A stretch of DNA of 64,000 nt, taken from contig NZ_JQGC01000006.1 in the NCBI RefSeq assembly GCF_000743575.1, forward strand, positions 124,001 to 188,000, given 5' to 3'. Below are positions 45,465-54,151 of the stretch, one piece after another. The position numbers and the translations under genes were made by a program. The DNA is from Devosia riboflavina (GTDB lineage Bacteria > Pseudomonadota > Alphaproteobacteria > Rhizobiales > Devosiaceae). Below the pieces are notes generated by a model. The model saw nothing but the letters and a program-made list of their open reading frames with translations. It was not told the DNA's origin and searched no databases. Every line of letters starts with the position of its first letter. Positions within the stretch are counted from its first letter, which is position 1.

Positions 45465-46964
45465 CTACATGCCGCTCATCAGTTCTTCGACCTTGGCCGC
45501 TGCATCATTGGCGGCGTCTTCGACGCTCATGGTGCCGGTAAGAGCATTCTGCAGCATGTCGGGCACGATGATGTTCATGATCTCAGGCGCATAGGGCTGG
45601 ACCGGGAACGGGATGCCGTTGGGCAGCATGGAGGTCGTGACGTCCAGGAACTTGATGGTGTCCAGACGTTCCTTCATCCATTCGGTCTTGAAGCCGCCGA
45701 GGTGGCCGGGATTGGAGCCGACCCAGGAGAGCTTGGTTGACCATTCAGGGCTCGTCCACATGCAGATCAGCGCCTTGACCGCCTGTTCGTCGATGGCGCC
45801 GCCATCGACATATTCCGGCTTCACGACGTGGATGTTGGAGCCGCCAAACACCACGGCGCGACGGGCCGGGCCTTCGGGAAGCAGGCCGTAGCGCATGTTT
45901 TCGACCACGGCGTCAGCCGTTGCCTTGTCGGCGCCGGTTGCCTTGGAGGCGAGGTCGAGCATTTTGGCATATTCGGCCGGGTGGGCGATCATCATGGCGA
46001 GCTGGCCGGCGATGAATGGCGCCTGGTTTTCGGCCTGAGTATTGGTCAGGGCCGAAGTCGGCACGGACTGGTCCCGGACATACATGTCATAGGCAGCCTG
46101 GAGGGCAGCCTTGGAACCGTCATTGTTAAGCTCGACGGTTTCATAAGCGGGTTCCGCCGAGGTTTCGTCTAGCGCGCCGCCGCCATAGGCCCAGAGCTGG
46201 GGCATGAAGCGGAAAGGCGTATTGCCGGCATTCTGCTTGGCAACGAGCCCATAGCCGGCAATGCCGAGCTTGTCGTGAATCGTCTTGGAATAGGTGACGA
46301 CGTCGTCCCAGGTCTTGGGCGGGCTTTCCGGATCGAGCCCGGCATCGGCAAAAATCTTGGCGTTCCAGATGAAACCCATGGTCTCGTTATTGGTCGGGAT
46401 GCCGTAGGTTTCGCCTTCCCAGGTGACGGACTTGAGGGCGCCGGGCCAGAAATCGCCGGTGGTGTAGCCGACATCTTCGGGTTTCAGCGGATTGAGATAG
46501 CCCTTTGCCGCAAACTCCACGCCGCCGAGAATCTGGAGGCGCACGACCATCGGCGCAGCATTGCCGAGCAGGGCGGTGCGGAACTTGTCGAGCAGTTCAT
46601 TATAGGTGATCGACTGAACGTCAGTCTGGATATTGGGATAGGCCACCTTGAAGGCTTCCCAGAAGGCCTTGTCCTGATCGTGGGCGATCTGCGGATCGGC
46701 CTCGAAGGGGCCGGTGTACCAATAGCTCACCTTGCCGGCATAGTCGTTTGGCACGACGGCGCCGCAATCTGCGGCGGTGTCATAGGTCGCCGTGCCGGCA
46801 ATGGATTTGATGTATTCCGGCGACCACTGGCTGAGATCGACCGACTGCGCATAAACGGTCGTCGACATCAGAGAGGCGGTGGTCAAACCGGCCAAGGCAT
46901 AGGCAACGACTTGCCGACGATACGGCGAGCCAGACCGCCGAACGCGGTCCTGCATGTTCGTCAT
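45465..46964 (-). CDS. CUT1-family ABC substrate-binding protein, long form
   Basis: The start at 46964 (MTNMQDRVRR) follows GAGGAGG on the minus strand; the longer frame is not supported. A long N-region (RRSGSPYRRQ) and hydrophobic stretch form a signal peptide ending TTVYAQ near residue 40. The 499-residue product is about 70-80 residues longer than typical family-1 binding proteins, with KVSYWYTGPFEADPQIAHDQ near 77-96 and a two-lobe fold including GKAALQAAYD-like and AGQLAMMIAHPAEY segments. It is divergent from a GntR regulator. Confidence 0.83.
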   Translation of the reverse strand: MTNMQDRVRRSGSPYRRQVVAYALAGLTTASLMSTTVYAQSVDLSQWSPEYIKSIAGTATYDTAADCGAVVPNDYAGKVSYWYTGPFEADPQIAHDQDKAFWEAFKVAYPNIQTDVQSITYNELLDKFRTALLGNAAPMVVRLQILGGVEFAAKGYLNPLKPEDVGYTTGDFWPGALKSVTWEGETYGIPTNNETMGFIWNAKIFADAGLDPESPPKTWDDVVTYSKTIHDKLGIAGYGLVAKQNAGNTPFRFMPQLWAYGGGALDETSAEPAYETVELNNDGSKAALQAAYDMYVRDQSVPTSALTNTQAENQAPFIAGQLAMMIAHPAEYAKMLDLASKATGADKATADAVVENMRYGLLPEGPARRAVVFGGSNIHVVKPEYVDGGAIDEQAVKALICMWTSPEWSTKLSWVGSNPGHLGGFKTEWMKERLDTIKFLDVTTSMLPNGIPFPVQPYAPEIMNIIVPDMLQNALTGTMSVEDAANDAAAKVEELMSGM

Positions 46965-47121
46965 CGATAGTCCTCCTCGGTTGGATGCGGGCGTGTTCGC
47001 ACGGCATCCGCGGCGTCCCGCCGCTAGGTCCTCCGGGGCCGGGCTTGTGCCCGTGTCTCCCGGCAGGGACAGTTCCAGACGCAAACTTATCTGTCAATAT
47101 CTGTTGGATCGTACATTATTT

Positions 47122-47136
47122 CACATTTTTGATGTG
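47122..47136. promoter_or_regulatory. Candidate GntR operator in the divergent promoter region
   Basis: CACAT-TTTTG-ATGTG is a 5-base inverted repeat in an AT-rich block about 160 bases from the binding-protein start and 48 bases before the GntR start. Position between the regulator and its likely target favours an operator. The rest of 46965-47183 shows no gene. Confidence 0.45.
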
Positions 47137-47183
47137 CATTATCCCGCTTGGAATCTCATGAGAAGGCGCATAAACCATGCTTC

Positions 47184-47888
47184 ATGACCGCGACTGCCGC
47201 CGACGACACCAATGAATTCGCTGCTTCCGAGCAGCCGCTATCGATCTATGAGCTGATCCGGGAGGATATCATTTCCGGGCGCCTGGAGCCCAATGCCCGG
47301 CTCAAGGTTGCCGACCTTGCAACGCGCTATGGCACCTCGACAAATCCGATCCGCGAGGCGCTGCAGCAATTGCGCGGCGAGGATTTTGTGGTCATGGAGC
47401 CCAATCGAGGGGCGCGGGTGCGGCCGATCGACGAGGCCTTCGTGCGCGACATCATCGAGATCGAGGTGCTGATCGAGCCGGCGCTGACCAAGTGGTTTTG
47501 CTCGATCGCGACCGATGCCGACATTGTCGATCTCGAAGCGGCGCAGGCGGAAATCGAGGCGCATAATTTTGCCGATCCAAAACATCACGGCGAACTGGAT
47601 ACGCGCTTTCACCAGCTCATCTATGACCGCCACTACAACCGCCATGCGGCCGACCTCTGGTGGAAGCATCGCGAGATCTTGCGGGCCATCAGCCGGCGCT
47701 TTCCGACGTCGCTGAGCCGCCGCCAGGCGGTGTTGCGCGAGCACCGGGAGTTGATCGAAGCGATCCGGGCGCAGGATGCCGACAAGGCCGCCGAAGTCGT
47801 GGCGCGGCATGTCGAGGGGTCGGGCCGGCACATCATCGAACAAATGGGCGTTGCCAAGCGGAACGGGCCGAGGAGGGGTTCCGCCTAG
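47184..47888 (+). CDS. GntR-family (FadR/FCD subfamily) transcriptional regulator
   Basis: Residues from ATG 47184 give 234 amino acids; a TTG at 47148 would add 12. The winged helix is at about residues 18-80 (LKVADLATRYGTSTNPIREALQQLRGEDFV) and the FCD all-helical effector domain follows, with metal-ligand type residues in DTRFHQLIYDRH and REHRELIEAI. It lies upstream of a dehydratase and divergent from the CUT1 transporter genes, so it probably represses both until a sugar acid binds. Confidence 0.83.
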   Translation: MTATAADDTNEFAASEQPLSIYELIREDIISGRLEPNARLKVADLATRYGTSTNPIREALQQLRGEDFVVMEPNRGARVRPIDEAFVRDIIEIEVLIEPALTKWFCSIATDADIVDLEAAQAEIEAHNFADPKHHGELDTRFHQLIYDRHYNRHAADLWWKHREILRAISRRFPTSLSRRQAVLREHRELIEAIRAQDADKAAEVVARHVEGSGRHIIEQMGVAKRNGPRRGSA

Positions 47889-47910
47889 GGCGAATCTAGG
47901 GAGAAAGCCA

Positions 47911-49110
47911 ATGAAAATCACGGACTTGCGCTGCGCCGTCATAGGGCGCCACCCGATCGTTCGTGTCGTGACGGACGAGGGCATCTATGGGCTGGGGGAG
48001 GTGGAGTTCACCAAGCCGTACCTGAAGCCATGGGTGTTGCATTTTCGCGATGCGCTGATCGGGGAGGACCCGACCGACGTCGAGCGCTGCATGCTGAAAA
48101 TCCGGCAGCGCGGTTCGTTCAAGCCCTATGGCGCGGCGGTCAGCGCCATCGAGCATGCGCTTTGGGACATTGCCGGCAAGGCGGCCAATGTGCCGGTCTA
48201 CAAGCTCTTGGGCGGCAAGGTGCGCGACAAGGTGCGGGTCTACAATGGCTCCATTCGCAAGAAGCGCACGGGGGATCGGCCGGAGGATTATGCGGCCGAT
48301 GTGAAGTGGATGATGGAGCGGCCGGAAAACTTCTTCATGGTGAAGCAGGGGATCAGCTTCCACTCTAATATGAAGGATTCGGTGGACGATTTTCACTATG
48401 GCCCGCGCCAGACCAAGGCCGGCTATCACGGCGCGATGGATCAGGGGCAGATTTCCGAGCATGGCTTCAACCATATGCTCGAATGCGTCATCGCCATGAA
48501 GGAAGTGTTGGGGGACAAGGTGAGCCTGGCGCTCGATTGCGGGCCGGGCTGGTTCCTCAACGACGCCATCCGATTTGCGCAGGCGACGGAAAAGTACAAC
48601 CTGATGTGGTTGGAAGACATGCTGACCGGGGACTATGTGCCTTGGGTCAATCCGCAGGCCTATCGCGAGCTGACGGTGTCGACATCGACGCCGATCCATA
48701 CGGGCGAGCAGATCTATCTCAGGCACAATTTCAAGGAGTTGATCGAGACGCAGGCGGTGCGGGTTGTGGGGCCTGATCCCGCGGATATCGGCGGCATTGC
48801 GGAGCTGAAGTGGGTCGCCGAGCACGCCTATATGCACTCGATCATGATGGCGCCGCATGGCACGGCCAATGGGCTGCTGGGGCTCGGTGCGCTGATCAAT
48901 GTGTGCGCGACGCTGCCAGCAAACTATATCGCGTTTGAATATCCGAGCGCGTCTGACCCGTGGTGGGAGGATATCGTCATCGGGCTGCCAAAACAGATCG
49001 TGAAGAATAGTCACGTCGATCTGTTGGAAGCGCCGGGGCTGGGGCTCGACATCGACCCGGAAGGGGCGAAAAAGTATCTGGCTGAAGAGGATGCTGGCTT
49101 CTTCGACTAG
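47911..49110 (+). CDS. Enolase-superfamily sugar-acid dehydratase
   Basis: ATG 47911 follows GGGAGAAAG. A 399-residue member with Asp209 (LALDCGPGW), Glu235 (MWLEDML), Glu265 (HTGEQIY) and His316 (APHGTAN) as expected metal ligands and base, and Lys145 in the FFMVKQGISF strand. A long loop near residues 150-185 is typical of the group near D-mannonate and galactonate dehydratases. Third enolase-superfamily gene of this locus; the three are not close copies of one another, which suggests successive or different substrates. Codon choice here is G-rich (GCG, CTG, GGG) compared with genes at 28-38 kb. Confidence 0.8.
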   Translation: MKITDLRCAVIGRHPIVRVVTDEGIYGLGEVEFTKPYLKPWVLHFRDALIGEDPTDVERCMLKIRQRGSFKPYGAAVSAIEHALWDIAGKAANVPVYKLLGGKVRDKVRVYNGSIRKKRTGDRPEDYAADVKWMMERPENFFMVKQGISFHSNMKDSVDDFHYGPRQTKAGYHGAMDQGQISEHGFNHMLECVIAMKEVLGDKVSLALDCGPGWFLNDAIRFAQATEKYNLMWLEDMLTGDYVPWVNPQAYRELTVSTSTPIHTGEQIYLRHNFKELIETQAVRVVGPDPADIGGIAELKWVAEHAYMHSIMMAPHGTANGLLGLGALINVCATLPANYIAFEYPSASDPWWEDIVIGLPKQIVKNSHVDLLEAPGLGLDIDPEGAKKYLAEEDAGFFD

Positions 49111-49122
49111 AAGGGATTTTGG

Positions 49123-50169
49123 ATGAAATACCGTTATCTGGGCCGCTCGGGCCTGTTGGTGTCGCGGCTGTGCCTCGGCACCATGACCTTCGGGAACAGC
49201 CAATGGGGCTGCGATCAGGAGGGGGCGAGCGCGATTGTCAGGCGTTTTGTCGAAGGTGGCGGCAATTTCATCGATACGGCGGATGGCTATAGCGGCGGCG
49301 AGTCCGAACGCATGCTGGGTGTCGCGCTCAGGGATTTCGCACGCGACAATCTGGTGATTGCGACGAAATGCTGGTTTCCGTCCGATCCGGCGGTGACGGC
49401 GCGAGGATTGTCGCGAAAGCATATTATTGAAGCGTGCGACAAAAGCCTGAAGCGGCTGGGGCTTGACTATATCGATCTCTATCAATTCCACGGCCCCGAT
49501 CCCTATACGCCGATCGAGGAAAGCCTGCGGGCGGCCGATGATCTCGTGCGGGCCGGGAAGGTGCGCTATCTCGGCTGCTCGAATTTCTATGGCTGGCAAA
49601 TCGCCAAGGCCAATACCCTGGCCGACGCCAGGGGGCACGAGCGGCTGATTTCGGCGCAGCATCTCTACAATCTCATCCGCCGCGATGTGGAACGGGAAAT
49701 CCTGCCCGCGGCCGAGGATGCCGGGGTGGGTATGATCTGCTGGAGCCCGCTGGCGGCTGGCATGCTATCGGGGAAATACCGCAACCAGTCGGTGCCAGAT
49801 GCGCAGTCGCGTATCGGTATCCAGTCGGCCATAGCCATGCCGCGCTACTGGTTCGAGGATGCGCTGAAGCTGATCGACAAGGTGGTGGAGATAGCCGATC
49901 GACTGGGCCACACGCCGAGCCAGGTGGCATTGAGCTGGCTGTTCGGCGATCGTCGGGTAACGGCGGCGATTATCGGGGTGCGGACGGCGGAGCAGGTGGA
50001 TGAAAACCTTGCGGCCGGAGAAATCGATCTGCCTGCCGAGGTGCGGAACGAGCTGACGGCGGCCCTGCCGCTCAATCTCGGCTATCCCTTCGAATGGACG
50101 GATAACAATCTCCGCGCGACCTTCGGCAAGGCCGAGTTCGAGCCGGCGCATACCGTGCGCCTGCCTTAG
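49123..50169 (+). CDS. Aldo/keto reductase (YghZ/YdjG-like)
   Basis: A 348-residue NADPH-dependent barrel starting at ATG 49123, 12 bases after the dehydratase stop. The active-site tetrad lies in FIDTADGYSGGESE (Asp, Tyr), IATKCW (Lys) and YQFHGPDP (His), and the cofactor segment IIGVRTAEQVDENLAAGEI near 280-298 is intact. It probably handles an aldose or ketose of the same pathway. It has no close relation to the reductase at 31885 beyond the family. Confidence 0.85.
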   Translation: MKYRYLGRSGLLVSRLCLGTMTFGNSQWGCDQEGASAIVRRFVEGGGNFIDTADGYSGGESERMLGVALRDFARDNLVIATKCWFPSDPAVTARGLSRKHIIEACDKSLKRLGLDYIDLYQFHGPDPYTPIEESLRAADDLVRAGKVRYLGCSNFYGWQIAKANTLADARGHERLISAQHLYNLIRRDVEREILPAAEDAGVGMICWSPLAAGMLSGKYRNQSVPDAQSRIGIQSAIAMPRYWFEDALKLIDKVVEIADRLGHTPSQVALSWLFGDRRVTAAIIGVRTAEQVDENLAAGEIDLPAEVRNELTAALPLNLGYPFEWTDNNLRATFGKAEFEPAHTVRLP

Positions 50170-50255
50170 CGCCTGCGGATAGCGCGTCTGCCTCATACTT
50201 TGGACGGTCAGGGCAAATTGACGGTTGCAGTGTTGCCGCGAGTCCTGCAGACTAT

Positions 50256-50269
50256 TGCATACGTATGCA
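50256..50269. promoter_or_regulatory. Perfect palindromic operator (LacI-type) before the HpsN-like operon
   Basis: TGCATACGTATGCA is a perfect 14-base palindrome with the central CG typical of LacI-family sites, 18 bases before the first start codon. A LacI-family gene is third in the same operon, so autoregulation is likely. Confidence 0.7.
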
Positions 50270-50287
50270 TAATTGGAGAATTGATCC

Positions 50288-51619
50288 ATGCCGATCTGGC
50301 TGAAGCGAGGTAAGGCGGTTGAGGAGCGGGCGGAGGCTGATCGTCAGGTTCGCTCGACGGTCGAGGGGATTCTGGCCGATATCGAAAAGCGCGGTGACGC
50401 AGCGGTGCGGGACCTGTCGCAGAAGTTCGACAAGTGGGAGCGGCCGGATTTCCGGCTGAGCCAGAAAGAGATCGACGATTGCATCGCGCAATTGACCGAC
50501 CAGGACCTCGATGACATCGCCTTTGCCCAGACCCAGGTGCGCAACTTCGCCCAGAAGCAGAAGGACACGATGCTCGAACTCAGCGTCGAGACCCTGCCGG
50601 GGGTCACGCTGGGGCACAAGCATGTGCCGATCAATGCGGTGGGCTGCTATGTGCCGGGCGGCAAGTATCCGCTGCTGGCCTCGGCCCATATGTCGGTTCT
50701 TACGGCCAAGGTGGCCGGCTGCCCGCGCGTCATCACCTGCGCGCCGCCCTTCCATGGCAAGCCGGCCCCGGCGATTGTCGCGGCCCAGGCCATGGCCGGT
50801 GCCGATGAGATCTATGTGCTGGGCGGCATCCAGGCGATCGGCGCCATGGCGATTGGCACGCAAAGCATTTCGCCGGTGGACATGCTGGTTGGCCCCGGCA
50901 ATGCCTTTGTCGCCGAAGCCAAGCGCCAGCTTTATGGCCGCGTCGGCATCGACCTCTTCGCCGGCCCGACCGAGACGCTGGTGATCGCCGACGAGACCGT
51001 CGATGGGGAACTCTGCGCCACCGATCTTCTGGGCCAGGCCGAGCATGGTCCCACGAGCCCGGCGATCCTGCTCACCAATTCGGAGAAGCTGGCACGCGAC
51101 ACCATGGCGGAGATCGAACGCATTCTCGCCATCCTGCCGACGGCCGACATGGCACGCAAATCCTGGGCCGATTTTGGCGAAGTCATCGTCTGCGAGAGCT
51201 ATGAAGAGATGCTGGCCGAAGCCGACCGCATTGCTTCGGAACATGTGCAGGTGATGACCGATCGCGATCTGTGGTTCCGGGACAATATGACCAATTTTGG
51301 TGCTCTCTTCCTCGGGCCGCGCACCAATGTGGCTTTTGGCGACAAGGTGATCGGCACCAATCACACCCTGCCCACCATGAAGGCGGCGCGCTATACCGGC
51401 GGTCTCTGGGTCGGAAAGTTCCTCAAGACCTGCACCTGGCAGACGGTGACCACGGACGAGGCATCGGCCCGGATCGGCGCCTATGGCTCGCGCCTCTCGA
51501 TGCTGGAAGGGTTTGTCGGTCACGCCGAACAGGCCAATATCCGCGTGCGTCGCTATGGCGGCCGCAATGTGCCCTATGGTACCGCTGCGGCACCGACAGC
51601 AGAGGCCGCCAAGGAATGA
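50288..51619 (+). CDS. HisD-fold dehydrogenase, HpsN-like (sulfopropanediol/polyol 3-dehydrogenase type)
   Basis: A 443-residue zinc- and NAD-dependent dehydrogenase of the histidinol dehydrogenase fold. Zn ligands are Gln250, His253 ([11 protein letters not shown]), Asp352 (FGDKVIG) and His412 (VGHAEQ), and the base pair Glu318-His319 (ASEHVQ) is kept. AEHGPTSP and GTNHTLPT rather than the HisD AEHD pattern, plus the LacI/SDR context and absence of his genes, point to an HpsN-type enzyme that oxidises a primary alcohol twice to an acid. The natural substrate (DHPS or a sugar alcohol) is not settled. GGAGA precedes ATG 50288. Overlaps the SDR start by ATGA. Confidence 0.82.
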   Translation: MPIWLKRGKAVEERAEADRQVRSTVEGILADIEKRGDAAVRDLSQKFDKWERPDFRLSQKEIDDCIAQLTDQDLDDIAFAQTQVRNFAQKQKDTMLELSVETLPGVTLGHKHVPINAVGCYVPGGKYPLLASAHMSVLTAKVAGCPRVITCAPPFHGKPAPAIVAAQAMAGADEIYVLGGIQAIGAMAIGTQSISPVDMLVGPGNAFVAEAKRQLYGRVGIDLFAGPTETLVIADETVDGELCATDLLGQAEHGPTSPAILLTNSEKLARDTMAEIERILAILPTADMARKSWADFGEVIVCESYEEMLAEADRIASEHVQVMTDRDLWFRDNMTNFGALFLGPRTNVAFGDKVIGTNHTLPTMKAARYTGGLWVGKFLKTCTWQTVTTDEASARIGAYGSRLSMLEGFVGHAEQANIRVRRYGGRNVPYGTAAAPTAEAAKE

Positions 51620-52380
51620 CGCTTCCCCGCACGCCCAGTTTTCGTCTCGATGGCAAGCGCGCCCTGGTCACCGGCGGCACGCGCGGCATCGGGCTGGGCG
51701 CGTCGGTGGCTCTAGCCGAAGCGGGGGCGCATGTGACGGTGGCGGCCCGCACCGCCGGTGATGTCGAAAAGGTGGTCAATGCCATGGCCGATATCGGCCT
51801 CATGGCTGAGGGTGTCGCTATCGACATCACCGACTTTGCTGCCATCCGCGCCTTTATCGAAGAGAGCGAACCCTTCCATGTGCTGGTCAACTCGGCCGGC
51901 ACGGCGCGGCACAGTGCCATTGCCGGGATCACCGAGCCCGATTATCAGGCGGTGATGCAGCTCAATCTCGCCGCGACGGTTTTCGTATCTCAGGCCGTTG
52001 TCGGAAAGCTGCAGGCGGCGGGGCAGGGCGGCTCGATCATCAATGTGTCCTCGCAGATGGGTCATGTCGGTGGTCCCAACCGCGCCATTTATGCGGCGAG
52101 CAAACATGCTGTTGAAGGTCTCAGCAAGGCCATGGCCATCGAGCTGGGGGCCAGCAATATTCGGGTCAACACGGTGTGCCCGACCTTTATCGAGACCGAA
52201 CTGACGGCCGGCAATCTCAGCGATCCCGACTTCCGGTCCTGGGTTCTGTCCAAGATCAAGCTGGGGCGCCTGGGCCGGGTGGAGGATATTATGGGGCCGG
52301 TGGTTTTCCTGGCCTCGGACGCGGCGGCGCTGATCACTGGCACGGCGCTCTTGGTGGATGGCGGATGGACAGCGGAGTAA
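51616..52380 (+). CDS. Short-chain dehydrogenase/reductase
   Basis: ATG 51616 overlaps the HpsN-like stop. The 254-residue SDR has GGTRGIGLG near 19-27, NSAGTA near 94-99, catalytic Ser in [11 protein letters not shown] near 144, Tyr-Lys in YAASKHA near 158-164, and [10 protein letters not shown] at the C terminus. It likely oxidises a secondary alcohol of the same substrate (for example the enantiomer switch typical of HpsO/HpsP with HpsN). That role is inference. Confidence 0.82.
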   Translation: MTLPRTPSFRLDGKRALVTGGTRGIGLGASVALAEAGAHVTVAARTAGDVEKVVNAMADIGLMAEGVAIDITDFAAIRAFIEESEPFHVLVNSAGTARHSAIAGITEPDYQAVMQLNLAATVFVSQAVVGKLQAAGQGGSIINVSSQMGHVGGPNRAIYAASKHAVEGLSKAMAIELGASNIRVNTVCPTFIETELTAGNLSDPDFRSWVLSKIKLGRLGRVEDIMGPVVFLASDAAALITGTALLVDGGWTAE

Positions 52381-53435
52381 AAAAGCCGGGGGTGACCTCA
52401 TCGGAAGTGGCGCGCCGCGCCGGCGTGTCGCAATCGGCTGTCTCCCGCACTTTTACCCCCGGTGCCTCCATTGCCCCAAAGACCCGGGCCAAGGTTCTGG
52501 CTGCCGCCAAGGAACTGGGCTATCGGCCCAATGCCATTGCCCGCTCGCTGATCACCAATCGCTCGCGCATCATTGCCGTGGTGATGGCGTATCTGGAAAA
52601 CCTCTTCTATCCCGATGTGCTCGAAGAGCTGGGCCGGCTTCTTGCCAAGGAAGACTATCGCCTCTTGCTGTTCACCGGCTTTATGGATCGCGACAGCGAC
52701 CCGGTCTTTGACCAGCTCATGCAATATCGTGTCGATGGCATCGTGCTGGCGTCGACCTCGCTGTCCTCGGAACTCTCGGAAGAATGTGCTGCCGCCGGTA
52801 TTCCGGTGGTTTTGTTCAACCGCACCACCGAGCGCGATGCGGTGTCGAGCGTGACGACGCGCAATCACGAGGGCGGGCGCCGCATTGCCGAGTTCCTGGT
52901 GGCCGGCGGACACAAGCGGTTCGGTTATATCTCGGGTCTTGAAAGCTCCTCGACCAATCGCGATCGTTTTGGCGGCTATCAGGAGGCTCTTGCTGCGGCC
53001 GGGCATACCGACATCATCATCGAAGTCGGCAATTACGATCGCGCCGAAGCCGAAACGGCGGCGCGCAAAATGCTGAGCCGTCCCGATCGTCCCGATGCCA
53101 TCTTCGTGGCCAATGACCATATGGCTGTCGCGGTGATGGACATCGCGCGGCACGAACTGGGCCTCTCCATTCCCGAGGACCTTTCCATTGTCGGCTATGA
53201 CGATGTGGGCCCGGCCCGCTGGACCTCTTATGGCATCACCTCGATGAGCCAGCCGCTCAAGCGCATGGTGGAAGCCACGGTCGCCATCCTAATGGACCAG
53301 ATCGCCAGCGGCGAGATCGAGGCCGAACACCGCATCCTCAATGGCGAACTCGTCGTCAGGACCTCCGCAAAAATGCCCAAGGCCGGCGTGGTCGAACTCG
53401 ACGGACGACGGATTTATCGGCCGGGTCGGGGGTAG
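52365..53435 (+). CDS. LacI-family transcriptional regulator
   Basis: ATG 52365 lies 16 bases inside the SDR gene end. The 356-residue repressor has the helix-turn-helix VTSSEVARRAGVSQSAVSRTF near 10-30, a hinge-like RPNAIARSLI near 55-64, and a periplasmic-binding-like effector domain from about 70. It should bind the TGCATACGTATGCA site upstream of its own operon. Confidence 0.86.
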   Translation: MDSGVKKPGVTSSEVARRAGVSQSAVSRTFTPGASIAPKTRAKVLAAAKELGYRPNAIARSLITNRSRIIAVVMAYLENLFYPDVLEELGRLLAKEDYRLLLFTGFMDRDSDPVFDQLMQYRVDGIVLASTSLSSELSEECAAAGIPVVLFNRTTERDAVSSVTTRNHEGGRRIAEFLVAGGHKRFGYISGLESSSTNRDRFGGYQEALAAAGHTDIIIEVGNYDRAEAETAARKMLSRPDRPDAIFVANDHMAVAVMDIARHELGLSIPEDLSIVGYDDVGPARWTSYGITSMSQPLKRMVEATVAILMDQIASGEIEAEHRILNGELVVRTSAKMPKAGVVELDGRRIYRPGRG

Positions 53436-53448
53436 ACACTTGCCGTGG

Positions 53449-53495
53449 CCCTCATGGTGAGGTGCTTTGCGGAGCAAAGCATCGAACCACGAGGG
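53449..53495. repeat. CCCTCATGGTGAGG-type intergenic palindromic repeat, copy 1
   Basis: Outer arms CCCTCATGG and CCACGAGGG pair 8 of 9 bases; the inner stem TGCTTTGC-GGA-GCAAAGCA (53463-53481) is perfect. It lies between the convergent LacI and cupin genes. A related element (CCCTCATCCTGAGG) occurs at 63580. It may double as a bidirectional terminator. Confidence 0.7.
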
Positions 53496-53524
53496 CGGGC
53501 GAATGGAGGTTTCGTGCCGCCCTC

Positions 53525-54085
53525 TCAACCATCCCCCAGGCCATCGCGAAAATCGTTGAGATCCGCATCGACCGAGGAGGGCGTGTCGATCCATTCGTGC
53601 ATGGGCTCGCCCGTGGCCGGGTCGCGCGCCGGAATGGGTAGGGACATGATGCGCTTGGCGACAGCGCGGCGGGTCTCTTCGGTGAGATTACCTTCCTGCA
53701 CATTGTCCCAGTCGCGGCCTTCGGGATAGCCGCCGACCATCTGCACGTCATCGGAATTGCCTGTCATGCAGTGGGAGACGCCGGCTGGCAGGACGACGAT
53801 GTCGCCCGCTTCGACGCGGAGTTTCACCCCGCCTGCGCCGAAGAACTCCACATCCATCCAGCCACGGGCGCAGCCGAGGCATTCATGCGTGGTCGAGTGG
53901 AAATGGGGATAGGTATAGATGCCGGGATAACGCCAGTTATTGAACCAGCCATTGGCCCGCAACCGCCCGATCACCGCGTCTTTGCCGCCGCCCGGCACGG
54001 CATTGCGATGCACCAGCAGCGGAAAGCGGGAATTGGGCAGCATGCCCTTGGGCTTGGACCAGTGTAGTTCCGTCTTGATGCTCAT
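53525..54085 (-). CDS. Cupin-domain protein (YjlB-like)
   Basis: The start at 54085 (MSIKTELHW) follows GAGAGAAGG. The 186-residue protein has the cupin motif HFHSTTHECLG near residues 59-69 and GDIVVLPAGVSHCM near 92-105, giving a likely metal site. YjlB-type cupins have no proven function but cluster with sugar or polyol catabolism. It follows an ABC binding-protein gene and a hairpin on the same strand. Confidence 0.78.
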   Translation of the reverse strand: MSIKTELHWSKPKGMLPNSRFPLLVHRNAVPGGGKDAVIGRLRANGWFNNWRYPGIYTYPHFHSTTHECLGCARGWMDVEFFGAGGVKLRVEAGDIVVLPAGVSHCMTGNSDDVQMVGGYPEGRDWDNVQEGNLTEETRRAVAKRIMSLPIPARDPATGEPMHEWIDTPSSVDADLNDFRDGLGDG

Positions 54086-54111
54086 GAACCTTCTCTCTCT
54101 GGAACAAAGAA

Positions 54112-54131
54112 GGGGCGCCCTTGGGCGCCCC
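54112..54131 (-). terminator. Terminator-like hairpin after the CUT2 binding-protein gene
   Basis: Read on the minus strand, GGGGCGC-N6-GCGCCCC (up to 9 pairs if the loop closes) is followed by TTCTTTGTT. It sits between the binding protein and the cupin, so it may end most transcription at the binding protein. Confidence 0.65.
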
Positions 54132-54151
54132 GCAGTCATCGTTGGGAAGGT

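Noticed and set aside
47896-49662. 588-codon minus-strand frame opposite the dehydratase and aldo/keto reductase
   Set aside because: Antisense shadow across two well-supported plus-strand genes and no domain visible.
50252-51523. 423-codon minus-strand frame opposite the HpsN-like gene
   Set aside because: High-GC antisense shadow; the plus-strand gene has complete zinc and catalytic residues.
50288-51619. Histidine-biosynthetic hisD
   Set aside because: The AEHGPTSP and GTNHTLPT motifs and the LacI/SDR context differ from biosynthetic HisD loci.
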